A DNA stretch of 64,000 nt from Candidatus Fermentibacterota bacterium (GTDB taxonomy: Bacteria > JAFGKV01). Where the stretch lies: contig JAUXFG010000001.1 in assembly GCA_030620115.1 (NCBI GenBank), positions 12,350 through 76,349 on the forward strand, written 5' to 3'. The notes under the pieces were generated by a model that saw only the letters and a program-made list of their open reading frames with translations, made no database searches and was not told the DNA's origin. Positions 1 to 8,327 of the stretch are shown piece after piece; the stretch's first letter is position 1, and each line of letters opens with the position of its first letter. Position numbers and translations under genes: made by a program.

Positions 1-1366
1 CGAGCATGAAAATGATGAATGCGGGGATGATGAGCTGAATCCTGATGTCCCACCAGATGCCGATCTTTCCTTCAGAGCGTTCGTTGATGAAATGGCGCAT
101 TCGAGAAGCCCTGTAGTACCATCCCACGATCAGGCATGTGCCAAGAACCACGAGTGGGAGGCCGAAGAAATTCATGAAATGATCAACGATATCGAGCCAG
201 TGAATACCTGAACCCAACAAGTACGGCAGCCCCATGACCAACCCTACGCCTGCCACCGTGAGGTTTGCCCGGGCATGGGTGAAGCCGAACTTGTCCTTTA
301 TGGCAGCCGACATGGCTTCCACCAGGCTGAAGGCGGAATCAATGGCCAGAAGACTGAGCATGGTGAAGAAGAGCACTCCGAAGAGCTCCGGAAGGGGCAG
401 GCCGTTGATGATTTCCGGATAAGTCACGAATGTCAGGCCGGGGCCGGATTCTACCACTTGTGCCACGTCAACACCTTCGAGGAATGCCTTATGCCCCAGT
501 GCGCCAAAGACCGCAAATCCGCCCACCACGGCAGTCATGGCGTCGGCGATGCCGATGATCCATGCATTTTTCACAATGCATGTCCTGTCGTCCATAAAAC
601 TCCCATACGCAATCATTACCCCGAAGCCAACCGTGAGGCTGAAAAAGACCTGCGAGATGGCTGCGAGCCAGAGCTCATGGGCGCCTATTTGGCCGGCCCC
701 GGGGTTTATGGTCCACAGCATGGACCAGTCTGGCGTAAGGTAGTATGAGAGGCCCTGCGAGGCCCCCTCGAGCGTGACGCCGCGAACGACGAATACGATG
801 AGGAGAAGCCATGGACCGAGGACGGTGAACCAGACCACCTTTCCCACGGTCTTCGTCCCTTTCCAGATGGAGGCTACTATCCAGATCCACGCCACGAGAA
901 CACCAGCAAACAACGGCCACTTGAATGCACCGAGCTCCCACGGTTTCTGGGGATTGTTGGTTATCCCAAGGACTTCGTCGAAGAAGAATTCCCCGGGAGT
1001 GTTGCCCCACGAGAGCCCGAAGCTGTAGCAGAAGTAGTTGATGCAGTAGGACATAATGCCGGAGTAATAGGTGCAGATGATGAAGCCTGTTCCTACGGCA
1101 AACCAACCAAACCATTCGAGATTCTTATGCACGCCGCGAAAGGCGCCCGGAGATGCATTGCTCATCTTTTTCCCAAGGGAGAACTCGAGCATGAGGAGCG
1201 GTATCCCCGCCACAAGAAGGCAGATTGCGTATGCTATGAGAAATGCCCCCCCACCATACTTGTAGCATACATAGGGAAACCGCCAGAGGTTACCCAACCC
1301 GATAGCGGAGCCGATTGATGCCAGGACGAAAGCCGTCCTGCTTCCCCAGACATCACGAGCTGCCAT
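1..1366 (-). CDS. Neurotransmitter:sodium symporter (SNF/NSS family), partial
   Basis: The minus strand is open from an ATG at 1366 to the left edge, about 455 codons, and the C-terminus lies outside the window. An AAGGAGG Shine-Dalgarno just upstream supports the start. The N-terminus MAARDVWGSRTAF leads into GSAIGLGNLWRFPYV, the unwound TM1 segment that binds Na+ and substrate in the LeuT fold. Many further hydrophobic segments follow. The family imports amino acids or related amines with Na+ at the inner membrane; the substrate cannot be read here. The gene is divergent from the tRNA-Pro/surE group and no operon partner is visible. Confidence 0.93.
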   Translation of the reverse strand, partial: MAARDVWGSRTAFVLASIGSAIGLGNLWRFPYVCYKYGGGAFLIAYAICLLVAGIPLLMLEFSLGKKMSNASPGAFRGVHKNLEWFGWFAVGTGFIICTYYSGIMSYCINYFCYSFGLSWGNTPGEFFFDEVLGITNNPQKPWELGAFKWPLFAGVLVAWIWIVASIWKGTKTVGKVVWFTVLGPWLLLIVFVVRGVTLEGASQGLSYYLTPDWSMLWTINPGAGQIGAHELWLAAISQVFFSLTVGFGVMIAYGSFMDDRTCIVKNAWIIGIADAMTAVVGGFAVFGALGHKAFLEGVDVAQVVESGPGLTFVTYPEIINGLPLPELFGVLFFTMLSLLAIDSAFSLVEAMSAAIKDKFGFTHARANLTVAGVGLVMGLPYLLGSGIHWLDIVDHFMNFFGLPLVVLGTCLIVGWYYRASRMRHFINERSEGKIGIWWDIRIQLIIPAFIIFML

Positions 1367-1712
1367 TATCTCCTCCTTGAGGGATCGACCCACGTTTATC
1401 ACCCAATAGGAAAGGCATTGGGTTATGACCTGGGTCAGGTGGTGGAAAGCGGCACTGAAGCGACTCACGGCTATCTATGACTCGTTGATTCCTGGTCAAG
1501 AGTCGTGTGTCGGTCGGAGTGGAGCTTTGCCACCCGCTTGTGGCGGGCTGGCCCAACTGGAGTATTGGAATGCTGGATTGCGGGAATGGGGAGAGGAGAG
1601 CGTTCAGCGTTCAGCGTTCAGATGGCAGAATGAGAAGAGGGAGAGGGTTTTTCGCTTCTTGCAGTCGCTCAGAATGACACATGTCATCTACAAGAACCGG
1701 GCAACTCTGCTA
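1367..1712. other. Intergenic region with degenerate repeat fragments
   Basis: No convincing gene is present. A short direct repeat of GCGTTCA occurs near 1600-1620, and 1651-1680 resembles one arm of the 101-bp palindromic family seen at 21442, 51217 and 53482 (ending CGCTCAGAATGACA). The open frames here are short and unlike any protein I recognise. Confidence 0.5.
1401..1423. other. Small hairpin in the symporter leader
   Basis: ACCCAAT at 1401-1407 pairs perfectly with ATTGGGT at 1417-1423 around a nine-base loop, 35 bases upstream of the symporter start. It could be a leader structure or an operator. No T-tract follows on either strand, so a terminator is unlikely. Confidence 0.3.
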
Positions 1713-1740
1713 TTGACACATCTCCTGGAAGCCATATTCT
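1713..1740 (+). promoter_or_regulatory. Sigma70-type promoter for tRNA-Pro(GGG)
   Basis: A perfect -35 box TTGACA lies at 1713-1718 and TATTCT at 1735-1740, with a 16-base spacer. The tRNA begins 13 bases after the -10 box. Confidence 0.7.
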
Positions 1741-1752
1741 GTTGCGCGTTCT

Positions 1753-1829
1753 CGGGGCGTAGCGCAGTTCGGTAGCGCACTGGCATGGGGGGCCAGTGGT
1801 CGCTGGTTCAAATCCAGTCGCCCCGACCA
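1753..1829 (+). tRNA. tRNA-Pro, anticodon GGG
   Basis: The acceptor stem CGGGGCG pairs with CGCCCCG. The anticodon stem CTGGC/GCCAG encloses ATGGGGG, giving anticodon GGG, and the T arm carries TTCAAAT. CCA is encoded. A C at position 1 is typical of bacterial tRNA-Pro. It has its own promoter, and a terminator follows directly. Confidence 0.95.
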
Positions 1830-1830
1830 G

Positions 1831-1859
1831 AGGCCGGCTTCGGTGGTCGGCCTTTTTTC
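1831..1859 (+). terminator. Intrinsic terminator after tRNA-Pro(GGG)
   Basis: AGGCCG pairs with CGGCCT and is followed directly by a run of six T. It begins two bases after the encoded CCA and probably ends the tRNA transcript before surE. Confidence 0.7.
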
Positions 1860-1913
1860 AATTGCTGCGAGTCATTCAAACCCTATGACTCGGATGTTGA
1901 CGGGAGTTGCACC

Positions 1914-2699
1914 ATGCTGATTCTTCTCACAAATGATGATGGAGTGGACGCTGTCGGACTGACTATTCTCAGGGAGAAGATTCGTATCCTCGGCGACGTG
2001 GTTGTTTGCGCTCCAAATCGAAACTGCAGTGCCAGCAGCCGCAAGCTGACATTGGATCGACCGCTTCATATCCGAGAGATTGAGCCCGCGGTTTTCTCCA
2101 TTGACGGCTCGCCTGCTGATTGTGTGCTCTTGGCGATCCATCAGATTCTCCAAGAGAAGCCGGCTATCGTGATCTCAGGCATCAACTCCGGGGCCAATCT
2201 TGGACAGGACATCTTCTACTCCGGAACCGTCGGAGCCGCTATGGAGGCACGGATTCATGGGGTGCCTGCCGCCGCCATTTCCCTTGCCTCCAGGGCGCCC
2301 GAGGGTATGCCCGCCGCAGGTGATGTAGCGCTCTGGGTGGCACAACATATGTTGCAAGGGCATGTGCCCGACCATGTGGTGCTTAATGTCAATGTGCCGT
2401 CGGGTATCACGACTCCCGGGGCGAAGCTCACGCGCCTGGGGCGGCGGACGTATGAGGATCTCGTGACCGTCTCGCGCGGTCCCCGGGATCGAATCGTCTA
2501 CTGGATCGGTGGAAACGGGCCTACATGGGAGGAGGATCCGTTCTGTGATGCAGCCGCCATTGCCGAGGGGCTTGTCTCGGTGACGCCGCTGGGTGAAGAT
2601 CTCACGGAGTACCGGGCGATTCGGCATATCAAGCTTCCCGGGCTCCGATTTGATGAAGAACTGTTTGTTGAAAATGCCGGTCAGGGATCCCAAGCTTAG
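1914..2699 (+). CDS. surE: 5'/3'-nucleotidase SurE
   Basis: This 261-residue protein begins MLILLTNDDGVDA, the SurE N-terminus whose two aspartates bind the catalytic metal. Further family motifs are GSPADCVLLA, ISGINSGANLG and YSGTVGAAMEA. SurE dephosphorylates nucleoside monophosphates in the cytoplasm. The ATG at 1914 has a GGGAG ribosome site; an upstream in-frame ATG lies inside the tRNA and is rejected. The end overlaps pcm, the same pairing seen in many bacteria, where both genes are linked to stationary-phase survival. Confidence 0.96.
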   Translation: MLILLTNDDGVDAVGLTILREKIRILGDVVVCAPNRNCSASSRKLTLDRPLHIREIEPAVFSIDGSPADCVLLAIHQILQEKPAIVISGINSGANLGQDIFYSGTVGAAMEARIHGVPAAAISLASRAPEGMPAAGDVALWVAQHMLQGHVPDHVVLNVNVPSGITTPGAKLTRLGRRTYEDLVTVSRGPRDRIVYWIGGNGPTWEEDPFCDAAAIAEGLVSVTPLGEDLTEYRAIRHIKLPGLRFDEELFVENAGQGSQA

Positions 2700-3345
2700 C
2701 ACTAAGCGTCCTGACGACGACGCGCATATCATCGCCGCGGTAGCCCGCGTACCTCGGGAGCGGTTTATCGATCCTTCCCTGAGATCGTTGGCATATGGGG
2801 ATTACCCGTTACCAATTGGGAGCGATCAGACCATAAGTTCGGTGGAAACAGTCATTCGTCTTTGTTTGGCACTGAAGGTGCAGGGGGGAGAACGTGTACT
2901 CGAGATCGGCACGGGATCGGGGTATCAGGCAGCAGTTCTTTCGGAACTCGGCTGCCGCGTTTTCAGCATCGAGAAGGTTGCAGAGCTCTCAAGGGCTGCG
3001 CGTAGACTGCTTGACCGGCTCGGGTACCAACGTGTGTTGGTTCATTGGGGTGACGGAGGTGAGGGCTGGCCCAAGTATGCGCCCTTTGATCGCATACTAT
3101 TGACCGCCGCGTGCCCGTCGGTTCCTCCGCCTTTGGAGGGACAACTGGCGGAAGGAGGACTCATGGTGTTCCCTCTGGGGCCTCCCAAAGAGCAACGGCT
3201 TGTTCGAGCTTACAAGGGTCGGCACGGGCGACTCAGAATCACGGAGATGGAGCAGTGCAATTTCGTACCGATGGTCGGCCGATGGGGATGGAGCAAAGAG
3301 TTGCTCTCGAAGTTTTGGGGCGTGGGAGAGGCCGCTGAGGTCTAA
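2674..3345 (+). CDS. pcm: Protein-L-isoaspartate O-methyltransferase
   Basis: The protein repairs isoaspartyl residues by SAM-dependent methylation. The region RVPRERFIDPSLRSLAYGD followed by LPIGSDQTIS is the Pcm signature, and VLEIGTGSGYQAAVLSELG is the SAM-binding motif I. I chose the ATG at 2674, inside the end of surE, giving 223 residues; ATGs at 2653 and 2593 are also in frame and the ribosome sites do not discriminate. Translational coupling with surE is likely. Confidence 0.93.
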   Translation: MPVRDPKLSTKRPDDDAHIIAAVARVPRERFIDPSLRSLAYGDYPLPIGSDQTISSVETVIRLCLALKVQGGERVLEIGTGSGYQAAVLSELGCRVFSIEKVAELSRAARRLLDRLGYQRVLVHWGDGGEGWPKYAPFDRILLTAACPSVPPPLEGQLAEGGLMVFPLGPPKEQRLVRAYKGRHGRLRITEMEQCNFVPMVGRWGWSKELLSKFWGVGEAAEV

Positions 3346-3355
3346 GGAGGATTTG

Positions 3356-3970
3356 GTGATTCGTCTACTCATGTGGCCGTCGCGCATCATGCGAAAGATG
3401 TACGATTGGGTCCTGAAATGGGCGGAGACGAAGCAGGCGCTGTGGGCTCTTTTTATCCTGGCATTCGCGGAGTCATCGTTTTTTCCGATTCCTCCTGATG
3501 TCTTGCTCATCGCCATGGCTGTGGCGACACCCTTGAAGGGGTTACGGTACGCCGCCGTGGCCACGTTGGGCAGTGCCTTGGGCGGTATGCTTGGCTATGT
3601 GATCGGGGCGGAGCTATATGACGCCATAGGGAGGCACATCATTGCGTTCTACCACCTGGAATCACAGTGGGAGACGGTGATGGCGAGCTATCAGAAGAAT
3701 GCGTTTCTTCTTGTCGCGGGCGCGGGGTTCACGCCAATTCCCTACAAGGTCTTCACCATTGCGGGAGGAGCGTGTCGGATCTATTTTCCGACCATGGTCT
3801 TGGCTTCAGTACTCTCGAGAGGGGCCCGTTTCGGATTGGTGGCGGGTCTCATACGTGTCTTTGGGCCAGGGGTGAAACAGCTTATCGATCGCTATTTCAA
3901 CCTGTTGAGCCTGCTTTTTTTCGTGCTCCTCGTGCTGGGGTTCTATGTGGCCAAGGTGCTCTTGCATTGA
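3356..3970 (+). CDS. YqaA/DedA-like membrane protein (SNARE-associated family)
   Basis: This 204-residue inner-membrane protein starts at a GTG seven bases after AAGGAGG, itself placed on the pcm stop codon. The region AFAESSFFPIPPDVLLIAM and the later GAGFTPIPYKVFTIAGG match the re-entrant-loop motifs of the DedA superfamily. There are about four to five hydrophobic segments and a short basic N-terminus. Relatives are implicated in envelope integrity and lipid-carrier movement; the substrate of this one is not known. It ends 20 bases before the second tRNA-Pro, so the two may share a transcript. Confidence 0.85.
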   Translation: MIRLLMWPSRIMRKMYDWVLKWAETKQALWALFILAFAESSFFPIPPDVLLIAMAVATPLKGLRYAAVATLGSALGGMLGYVIGAELYDAIGRHIIAFYHLESQWETVMASYQKNAFLLVAGAGFTPIPYKVFTIAGGACRIYFPTMVLASVLSRGARFGLVAGLIRVFGPGVKQLIDRYFNLLSLLFFVLLVLGFYVAKVLLH

Positions 3971-3990
3971 GGGCTGAACGTGCAGATTTT

Positions 3991-4067
<77 letters not shown>

Positions 4068-4115
4068 GATATCAGCAGAGCGGACAGATTGCTTGTAGGC
4101 ACATTCTCGCGACGC

Positions 4116-4595
4116 ATGAACTCGCATACCGGAAGGAACGTAAAAGCACAGATCGCCGTTATTGGGTCTGCCCGACCGTCCAAAGAGGGCTATGAGCTTG
4201 CCATGGAGGCGGGAAGGCTGCTGGGGCGAGAAGGTGTGGTGGTCCTCTGTGGTGGCCTGGGGGGGATAATGGAAGCCGTGAGCCGCGGAGTGCATGAGGA
4301 GGGCGGGCTTGTCATTGGTATTGTTCCCGGCGCAAGACACGACGGAAATCCATGGCTCAGTGCCAGGATTTCCCCGGGCATGGGGCTTGCGAGGAATTAC
4401 ATCCTTGTCAACTCCGCGGATGGCGTACTCGCCGTGGAGGGAGGCCTGGGGACGCTTTCGGAACTCTCGTTCGCCAGGCAGCTTGGCCTGCCCATCGCGG
4501 GACTCAACTCATGGGATTTACCAGAGTTGGATCTGTTCCGTTCGACACGGCCGACAGAGGCCGTTGCTTGGCTCTTGGAGCAGCTAGATGTGTGA
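4116..4595 (+). CDS. LOG-family protein (TIGR00725-like)
   Basis: A 159-residue Rossmann-type protein. [11 protein letters not shown] opens the fold, [14 protein letters not shown] binds a nucleotide phosphate, and [15 protein letters not shown] is the second glycine-rich motif. It belongs to the same superfamily as lysine decarboxylase-like LOG phosphoribohydrolases and as Mpt/DprA-type carriers, but TIGR00725 members have no settled activity. The ATG at 4116 follows the tRNA by 48 bases with only a weak ribosome site. Its end overlaps the acylphosphatase start by eight bases. Confidence 0.85.
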   Translation: MNSHTGRNVKAQIAVIGSARPSKEGYELAMEAGRLLGREGVVVLCGGLGGIMEAVSRGVHEEGGLVIGIVPGARHDGNPWLSARISPGMGLARNYILVNSADGVLAVEGGLGTLSELSFARQLGLPIAGLNSWDLPELDLFRSTRPTEAVAWLLEQLDV

Positions 4596-4863
4596 GCGAA
4601 GAAGCATTGTAGTGACCGGTCGGGTGCAGAACGTAGGCTTTCGTTGGTTTGTCGTTCAACGGGCTCGATCCATGGGACTCGTGGGGTGGGTGAGGAACGC
4701 TCCGGACGGCACGGTGGAGATTGAGGTCCAGGGAGTTCAAGACGATCTGGCATCATTTCTTGCAGCCATGAAAGAAGGCCCCCGCTTTGCGAGGGTTGCC
4801 GACGTGGTGGTGGAAGAGATCCCCTGCGGGAGCGGCGAGCACGACTTCGGAGTGAGATTCTGA
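4588..4863 (+). CDS. acyP: Acylphosphatase
   Basis: A 91-residue protein of normal family length. GRVQNVGFRWFVVQRA carries the phosphate-binding loop with its catalytic arginine, and GWVRNAPDGTVEIEVQG contains the catalytic asparagine. It hydrolyses acyl phosphates such as carbamoyl or acetyl phosphate in the cytoplasm. It overlaps the LOG-family gene by eight bases and lies 32 bases before apt, so the three are probably co-transcribed. Confidence 0.95.
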   Translation: MCERRSIVVTGRVQNVGFRWFVVQRARSMGLVGWVRNAPDGTVEIEVQGVQDDLASFLAAMKEGPRFARVADVVVEEIPCGSGEHDFGVRF

Positions 4864-4895
4864 GTGAAGACAAAGGAAAATCGGAGGTCAACAGA

Positions 4896-5420
4896 ATGGA
4901 GCTAGCAGATATTATCCGATCGGTACCGGATTTCCCAAAGAAAGGGATAGTTTTCAAGGACATCACGACTCTCCTCGCGGACGAGAAGGCATTTTGTGCG
5001 GTTCTCCACCAATGGGCCGATCGATTGCGGGCACGAGAGGTGACGAGGGTCCTTGCCATAGAGTCGAGGGGCTTTATATTCGGCGGTGCTTTGGCTTATG
5101 AACTCAAGGTTCCGTTGGCTTTGGCCCGGAAGGCGGGGAAGCTGCCCTGGTCGACCATACGGGAAGAATATGCCCTGGAATACGGCACGGATAGTCTTGA
5201 GCTCCACGAGGATGCAATAACGCCGGGAGACCGGGTTGCCGTGGTGGACGATCTCTTGGCTACCGGCGGAACTGCGTTGGCCACTGTCAAGTTGGCCGAG
5301 CGGCTCAATGGAATAGTCGTTGATGTTGGCTTCCTCATTGAGCTGGCATTCCTGCACGGAAGGGAGAAGCTCGACGCCTATCCTGTTGAGAGCTTCATCA
5401 CGTATTCGTCTGAGGCCTGA
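4896..5420 (+). CDS. apt: Adenine phosphoribosyltransferase
   Basis: A 174-residue purine-salvage enzyme that makes AMP from adenine and PRPP. DFPKKGIVFKDITTLL is the Apt N-terminal signature, ESRGFIFGGALAYEL forms the hood region, and VAVVDDLLATGGTALA is the PRPP-binding loop. A GGAGGT ribosome site precedes the ATG. The gene sits between acyP and tRNA-Arg, 11 bases before the latter. Confidence 0.96.
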   Translation: MELADIIRSVPDFPKKGIVFKDITTLLADEKAFCAVLHQWADRLRAREVTRVLAIESRGFIFGGALAYELKVPLALARKAGKLPWSTIREEYALEYGTDSLELHEDAITPGDRVAVVDDLLATGGTALATVKLAERLNGIVVDVGFLIELAFLHGREKLDAYPVESFITYSSEA

Positions 5421-5431
5421 TAAGGCTTCTT

Positions 5432-5509
5432 GCCCCCGTAGCTCAGTCAGGATAGAGCACCGGTTTCCTAAACCGGGTGCCGCAAGTTCGAGTCTTGCCG
5501 GGGGCGCCA
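5432..5509 (+). tRNA. tRNA-Arg, anticodon CCT
   Basis: The acceptor stem GCCCCCG pairs with CGGGGGC. The anticodon stem CCGGT/ACCGG encloses TTCCTAA, so the anticodon is CCT. The T-loop is TTCGAGT and CCA is encoded. It follows apt by 11 bases and probably shares its transcript. Confidence 0.95.
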
Positions 5510-5519
5510 TTCGATACCC

Positions 5520-5560
5520 TAAGCCGGACTTCTCACCGGGTTTCGAAGCGAAGCGTTCGT
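5520..5560 (+). repeat. Stop-codon-edge repeat, single arm
   Basis: Begins TAAGCCGGACTTCTCACC and continues into a TTCGAAGCGAAGCG segment. It is the reverse complement, with few differences, of 24664-24707. Here it sits just after tRNA-Arg rather than on a coding stop. Confidence 0.7.
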
Positions 5561-5619
5561 CACGATGTGCCACGCGGTTCTGTGTGGTGATTTGGAGAAT
5601 CGAAGAGAAGGAATAAACA

Positions 5620-6342
5620 ATGCCTCCCAAGAGAAAAAGGCTCACCAAGAAGGAGATCAAACACGATCCCATCCTCGAGAGTGTTCTTGCCGCATGGCAG
5701 TACTATACCCGGCATAGCGCCAGGTTCAATGGCATTGCACTCGGTGTAGTCGTGCTCGTGGTCGCGCTGATCGGCCTGAACTCCTACCATTCTTCGGGCA
5801 TTCGAGATGCGGAGACCGATTTGGCCCGAGCATTGTTCCATTATGAGGCGGGGGAACAGAAACAGTCGGTAGAATTTCTCGGGAGACTTGTCTCTGAGAA
5901 GGGTGGCACGCCGGCAGGCAAGAGGGCGGTCTACTACCTTGGCCAGGCGAAATTCCAGATGGGCGAATATGCAGATGCTCAGGCGCTGTTCTCCCAGTAT
6001 GAGAGCCACGCCACCGATGATCCAATGCTGAAAGCCGCAGCGGCAAAAGGTGAAGCTGATTGTTTGGTGGAACTTGGAGAGCTGTCGGCTGCCGGGGTCA
6101 AATACCTTGAAGTTGCCAAGGAGTTCAACGCCAATCCTTTGGCACCGGACTGCCTATTCTTGGCTGGACTTGCGTTGGGCAAGGCTGCCGACAAGAAGTC
6201 GGCGGTTTCTGCGCTCCGGAAGCTTCTGGAAGACTATCCCGACTATGCGAGGAGTGGGCAGGCCCGTGTCCTGCTTGGTGAACTGCGTGCAGAGAATAAA
6301 AGGGTGGGGTCTCAGAGCAGCCCCATTGGTGCGGATAGTTGA
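5620..6342 (+). CDS. Membrane-anchored TPR protein (YfgM-like)
   Basis: A 240-residue protein with a lysine-rich cytoplasmic N-terminus, one membrane segment near residues 37-55, and tetratricopeptide-like helices to the end (for example KRAVYYLGQAKFQMGEYAD). This layout resembles YfgM/TPR_21 proteins, which are periplasmic adaptors for envelope protein folding; I infer a similar location but not a partner. Its stop overlaps the start of the next small membrane protein, so the two are coupled. Confidence 0.7.
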   Translation: MPPKRKRLTKKEIKHDPILESVLAAWQYYTRHSARFNGIALGVVVLVVALIGLNSYHSSGIRDAETDLARALFHYEAGEQKQSVEFLGRLVSEKGGTPAGKRAVYYLGQAKFQMGEYADAQALFSQYESHATDDPMLKAAAAKGEADCLVELGELSAAGVKYLEVAKEFNANPLAPDCLFLAGLALGKAADKKSAVSALRKLLEDYPDYARSGQARVLLGELRAENKRVGSQSSPIGADS

Positions 6343-6689
6343 ACGAAGGCATAACCGATACCGAGCGTGCTATTGGCGCCCTATGCTATATGGGGCCCCT
6401 CTTCGTCATCTCACGAGTGGTCTTGCCGAGAAGCGATTTCTGCCGGTTTCATTTCAGGCAAGGCCTGGTTCTTTTTGTTCTTGAGCTGGTGGCTGCTGTC
6501 TTCCTCGCCATAGTCAAGGGAACTCTGGGCCTTATTCCTGTTTTGGGTACACTCGTTGTGGCAGCTCTGGGATTCGTGATCTGGGTCGTTGCCTTTCTTG
6601 TTTCCTTGGCAGGGGTGGCGAGTGCGGTGAAGGGAGAGCGTTGGCGTATTCCTCTCATCTCGGAGTATGCCGACATCGTGCCAATCTGA
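6339..6689 (+). CDS. DUF4870-like small membrane protein
   Basis: A 116-residue protein starting at TTG that overlaps the stop of the upstream TPR gene. The N-terminal segment IGALCYMGPLFVIS is followed by RFHFRQGLVLFVLELVAA and a glycine-rich hydrophobic hairpin, the pattern of DUF4870 proteins. Three to four membrane segments are visible. No biochemical role is established for the family. It precedes rpmB by 36 bases. Confidence 0.7.
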   Translation: MNEGITDTERAIGALCYMGPLFVISRVVLPRSDFCRFHFRQGLVLFVLELVAAVFLAIVKGTLGLIPVLGTLVVAALGFVIWVVAFLVSLAGVASAVKGERWRIPLISEYADIVPI

Positions 6690-6725
6690 TGATCTTTACG
6701 AATTGGGAAGAACTCTGGAGGAGTC

Positions 6726-6953
6726 ATGTCGCGTAGGTGTTGCATCACAGGGAAGAAGCCCATGGTGGCGAACCATGTTTCCCACGCCCACAATAAGACC
6801 AAGAGACGGCAGCTGCCGAATCTTCAAACGAAACGGATCTGGCTTCCCGATGAAGGAAGATGGGTCCGACTCCGGGTCTCGGCACGCGCTTTGCGGACTA
6901 TCGACAAGAAGGGACTCAAGGCGGCCATGCGTGATGCGGGCGTAAGATTGTAG
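6726..6953 (+). CDS. rpmB: 50S ribosomal protein L28
   Basis: A 75-residue protein. [20 protein letters not shown] followed by [17 protein letters not shown] is the L28 signature, and [17 protein letters not shown] completes the fold. A GGAGGA ribosome site precedes the ATG. Its form lacks the zinc-ribbon cysteine pairs seen in some phyla. An S18 gene lies 31 bases downstream. Confidence 0.97.
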   Translation: MSRRCCITGKKPMVANHVSHAHNKTKRRQLPNLQTKRIWLPDEGRWVRLRVSARALRTIDKKGLKAAMRDAGVRL

Positions 6954-6984
6954 GCTGACGAAACGTTCAGTCTGGGAGGAAAGG

Positions 6985-7218
6985 ATGAGACAGGTTAGAG
7001 AGCGGCGCAGGTTTGGAAGAGTACGGATCAGGATCGAGCGAATTGAGGACCTCAACTACAAGAATCTCGAGCTATTGAAACGTTTTATCTCCGAAAGAGG
7101 GAAGATAGTGGCGCGTAAGACTTCTCGCATTCGGGCGCGGGAGCAGCGGATACTTGCACGCGAGATAAAGCGCGCGCGTCATTTGGCGTTGCTGCCCTAC
7201 TGCTCGCATCACAAGTAG
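6985..7218 (+). CDS. rpsR: 30S ribosomal protein S18
   Basis: A 77-residue basic protein. [19 protein letters not shown] and [13 protein letters not shown] are the S18 signatures that contact 16S rRNA and S6. A GGGAGG site precedes the ATG. S18 is usually beside rpsF and rplI, neither of which is here; pairing with rpmB is known in some lineages, so this may be a second S18 or a rearranged locus. Confidence 0.95.
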   Translation: MRQVRERRRFGRVRIRIERIEDLNYKNLELLKRFISERGKIVARKTSRIRAREQRILAREIKRARHLALLPYCSHHK

Positions 7219-7227
7219 AGCGGTTCC

Positions 7228-7256
7228 TTGACTCCCCGTATGTGGGAATCTATACT
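7228..7256 (+). promoter_or_regulatory. Sigma70-type promoter for tRNA-Val
   Basis: TTGACT at 7228-7233 and TATACT at 7251-7256 with a 17-base spacer. The tRNA starts 33 bases after the -10 box. Confidence 0.75.
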
Positions 7257-7289
7257 CGCGGGCGCATCCGCAACCGGTTAGGCCAGGAG

Positions 7290-7367
7290 GGGCGATTAGC
7301 TCAGTTTGGTTAGAGCGCTTGCTCGACACGCAAGAGGCCACTGGTTCAAGTCCAGTATCGCCCACCA
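7290..7367 (+). tRNA. tRNA-Val, anticodon GAC, with C33
   Basis: The acceptor GGGCGAT pairs with ATCGCCC. The anticodon stem CTTGC/GCAAG encloses TCGACAC, giving anticodon GAC. The base before the anticodon is C, where almost every tRNA has U33. The rest of the cloverleaf is regular, with T-loop TTCAAGT and encoded CCA. Confidence 0.9.
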
Positions 7368-7377
7368 GGTAGCAATT

Positions 7378-7405
7378 GAGCCGTCGGTCTTTTGACCGTC
7401 GGTTT
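7378..7405 (+). promoter_or_regulatory. Hairpin in the infC leader
   Basis: CCGTCGGTC and GACCGTCGG pair around TTTT with one internal mismatch, 10 bases after tRNA-Val and about 60 before infC. It may be a weak terminator or processing structure; only three T follow. Confidence 0.4.
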
Positions 7406-7464
7406 GGCAGGCTGTGCGGAAGTCACAGCCATCATTCAAATAAGGAGAGGATAGCGCATTAAAT

Positions 7465-8013
7465 ATGGTGAGGAGGTGGAAGCCCGAAGGTGAAACGGAT
7501 CGGGTCAAGATCAACCGCATGATTAAGGCCGCGCAGGTCAGGGTGATCGGCGCTGATGGAAGCCAGGTAGGCGTGATGCCTACGCGCGAGGCAATATTGA
7601 TCGCAGAGGAGCAGGGATTGGATCTTGTGGAGGTGGCTCCCAAAGCGAAGCCTCCTGTGTGCAAGATAGTCGACTATGGAAAATTTCGTTATGAGCGCAC
7701 GAGAAGGGAACGGATTGCCCGCAAGAAGCAGCATACCGTAGATGTGAAGGAGATCAGGCTTCGTCCCAAGATCGACGATCATGATTACGGATTCAAAGCG
7801 AAGAATGCAAAAAAGTTTCTTGAAGCGCGTAACAAGGTGAAGGTGTCGGTACTGTTCCGTGGTCGCGAGAAGAGCCATTCAGAGCGGGGTCGTGTGCTCC
7901 TCGATAGGTTTGCCGCAGATCTGGCGGAGGTGGCTGTCATTGAGCAGCAGCCGCAACTGGATGGCCGGAGCATGATCATGATCATGGTTCTTGCTCCGCG
8001 CTCTGTGAGCTGA
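7465..8013 (+). CDS. infC: Translation initiation factor IF-3
   Basis: A 182-residue protein with the IF-3 N-domain (VRVIGADGSQVGVM, EEQGLDLVEVAPKAKPPVCK), the linker KKQHTVDVKEIRLRPKIDDHD, and the C-domain (KVKVSVLFRGRE, VAVIEQQPQLDGRSM). It binds the 30S subunit and checks start-codon pairing. In many bacteria infC uses a rare ATT, ATC or ATA start for autoregulation; here the in-frame candidate is the ATG at 7465 about 14 bases after AAGGAGAGG, which is a long spacing. It heads infC-rpmI-rplT. Confidence 0.96.
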   Translation: MVRRWKPEGETDRVKINRMIKAAQVRVIGADGSQVGVMPTREAILIAEEQGLDLVEVAPKAKPPVCKIVDYGKFRYERTRRERIARKKQHTVDVKEIRLRPKIDDHDYGFKAKNAKKFLEARNKVKVSVLFRGREKSHSERGRVLLDRFAADLAEVAVIEQQPQLDGRSMIMIMVLAPRSVS

Positions 8014-8084
8014 ATCAACTGATCCGTCTCTCCTAAGGTCGCCTTCCTTCCCCCTACGCTATTCGTTATCTACCATTTTTTGCC

Positions 8085-8102
8085 CCGGCTGCGAGGAGCC
8101 GG
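8085..8102 (+). promoter_or_regulatory. Hairpin in the infC-rpmI spacer
   Basis: CCGGCT pairs with AGCCGG around GCGAGG in the 107-base spacer before rpmI. Leader structures bound by L20 occur at this place in other bacteria, but the match here rests only on position and a six-base stem. Confidence 0.3.
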
Positions 8103-8120
8103 CTTACGTGGAGTTGTCTT

Positions 8121-8315
8121 ATGCCAAAAATCAAGACGAACCGCGCGGCGGCCAAGCGTTTCAGAACGACAGGAACTGGCAAGATCAGGCGATACCATTC
8201 CCATGCCAGTCATATTTTGACGAAGAAGTCTGCCAAGAGGAAACGCGGACTTCGTAAGGGAGCGCTCATAAGTGATGCCGAAGAAAAGCGCGTGCGGAGG
8301 CTGATCGTTTGCTGA
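8121..8315 (+). CDS. rpmI: 50S ribosomal protein L35
   Basis: A 64-residue basic protein beginning [14 protein letters not shown], with [20 protein letters not shown] and [11 protein letters not shown] in the middle: the whole length is typical L35. The order infC-rpmI-rplT is the conserved bacterial one. Confidence 0.97.
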   Translation: MPKIKTNRAAAKRFRTTGTGKIRRYHSHASHILTKKSAKRKRGLRKGALISDAEEKRVRRLIVC

Positions 8316-8327
8316 GGAGGTGATAGA

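Noticed and set aside
675-1115. Arginine- and leucine-rich frame on the minus strand
   Set aside because: It is out of frame with the symporter, whose reading frame is intact across the same bases.
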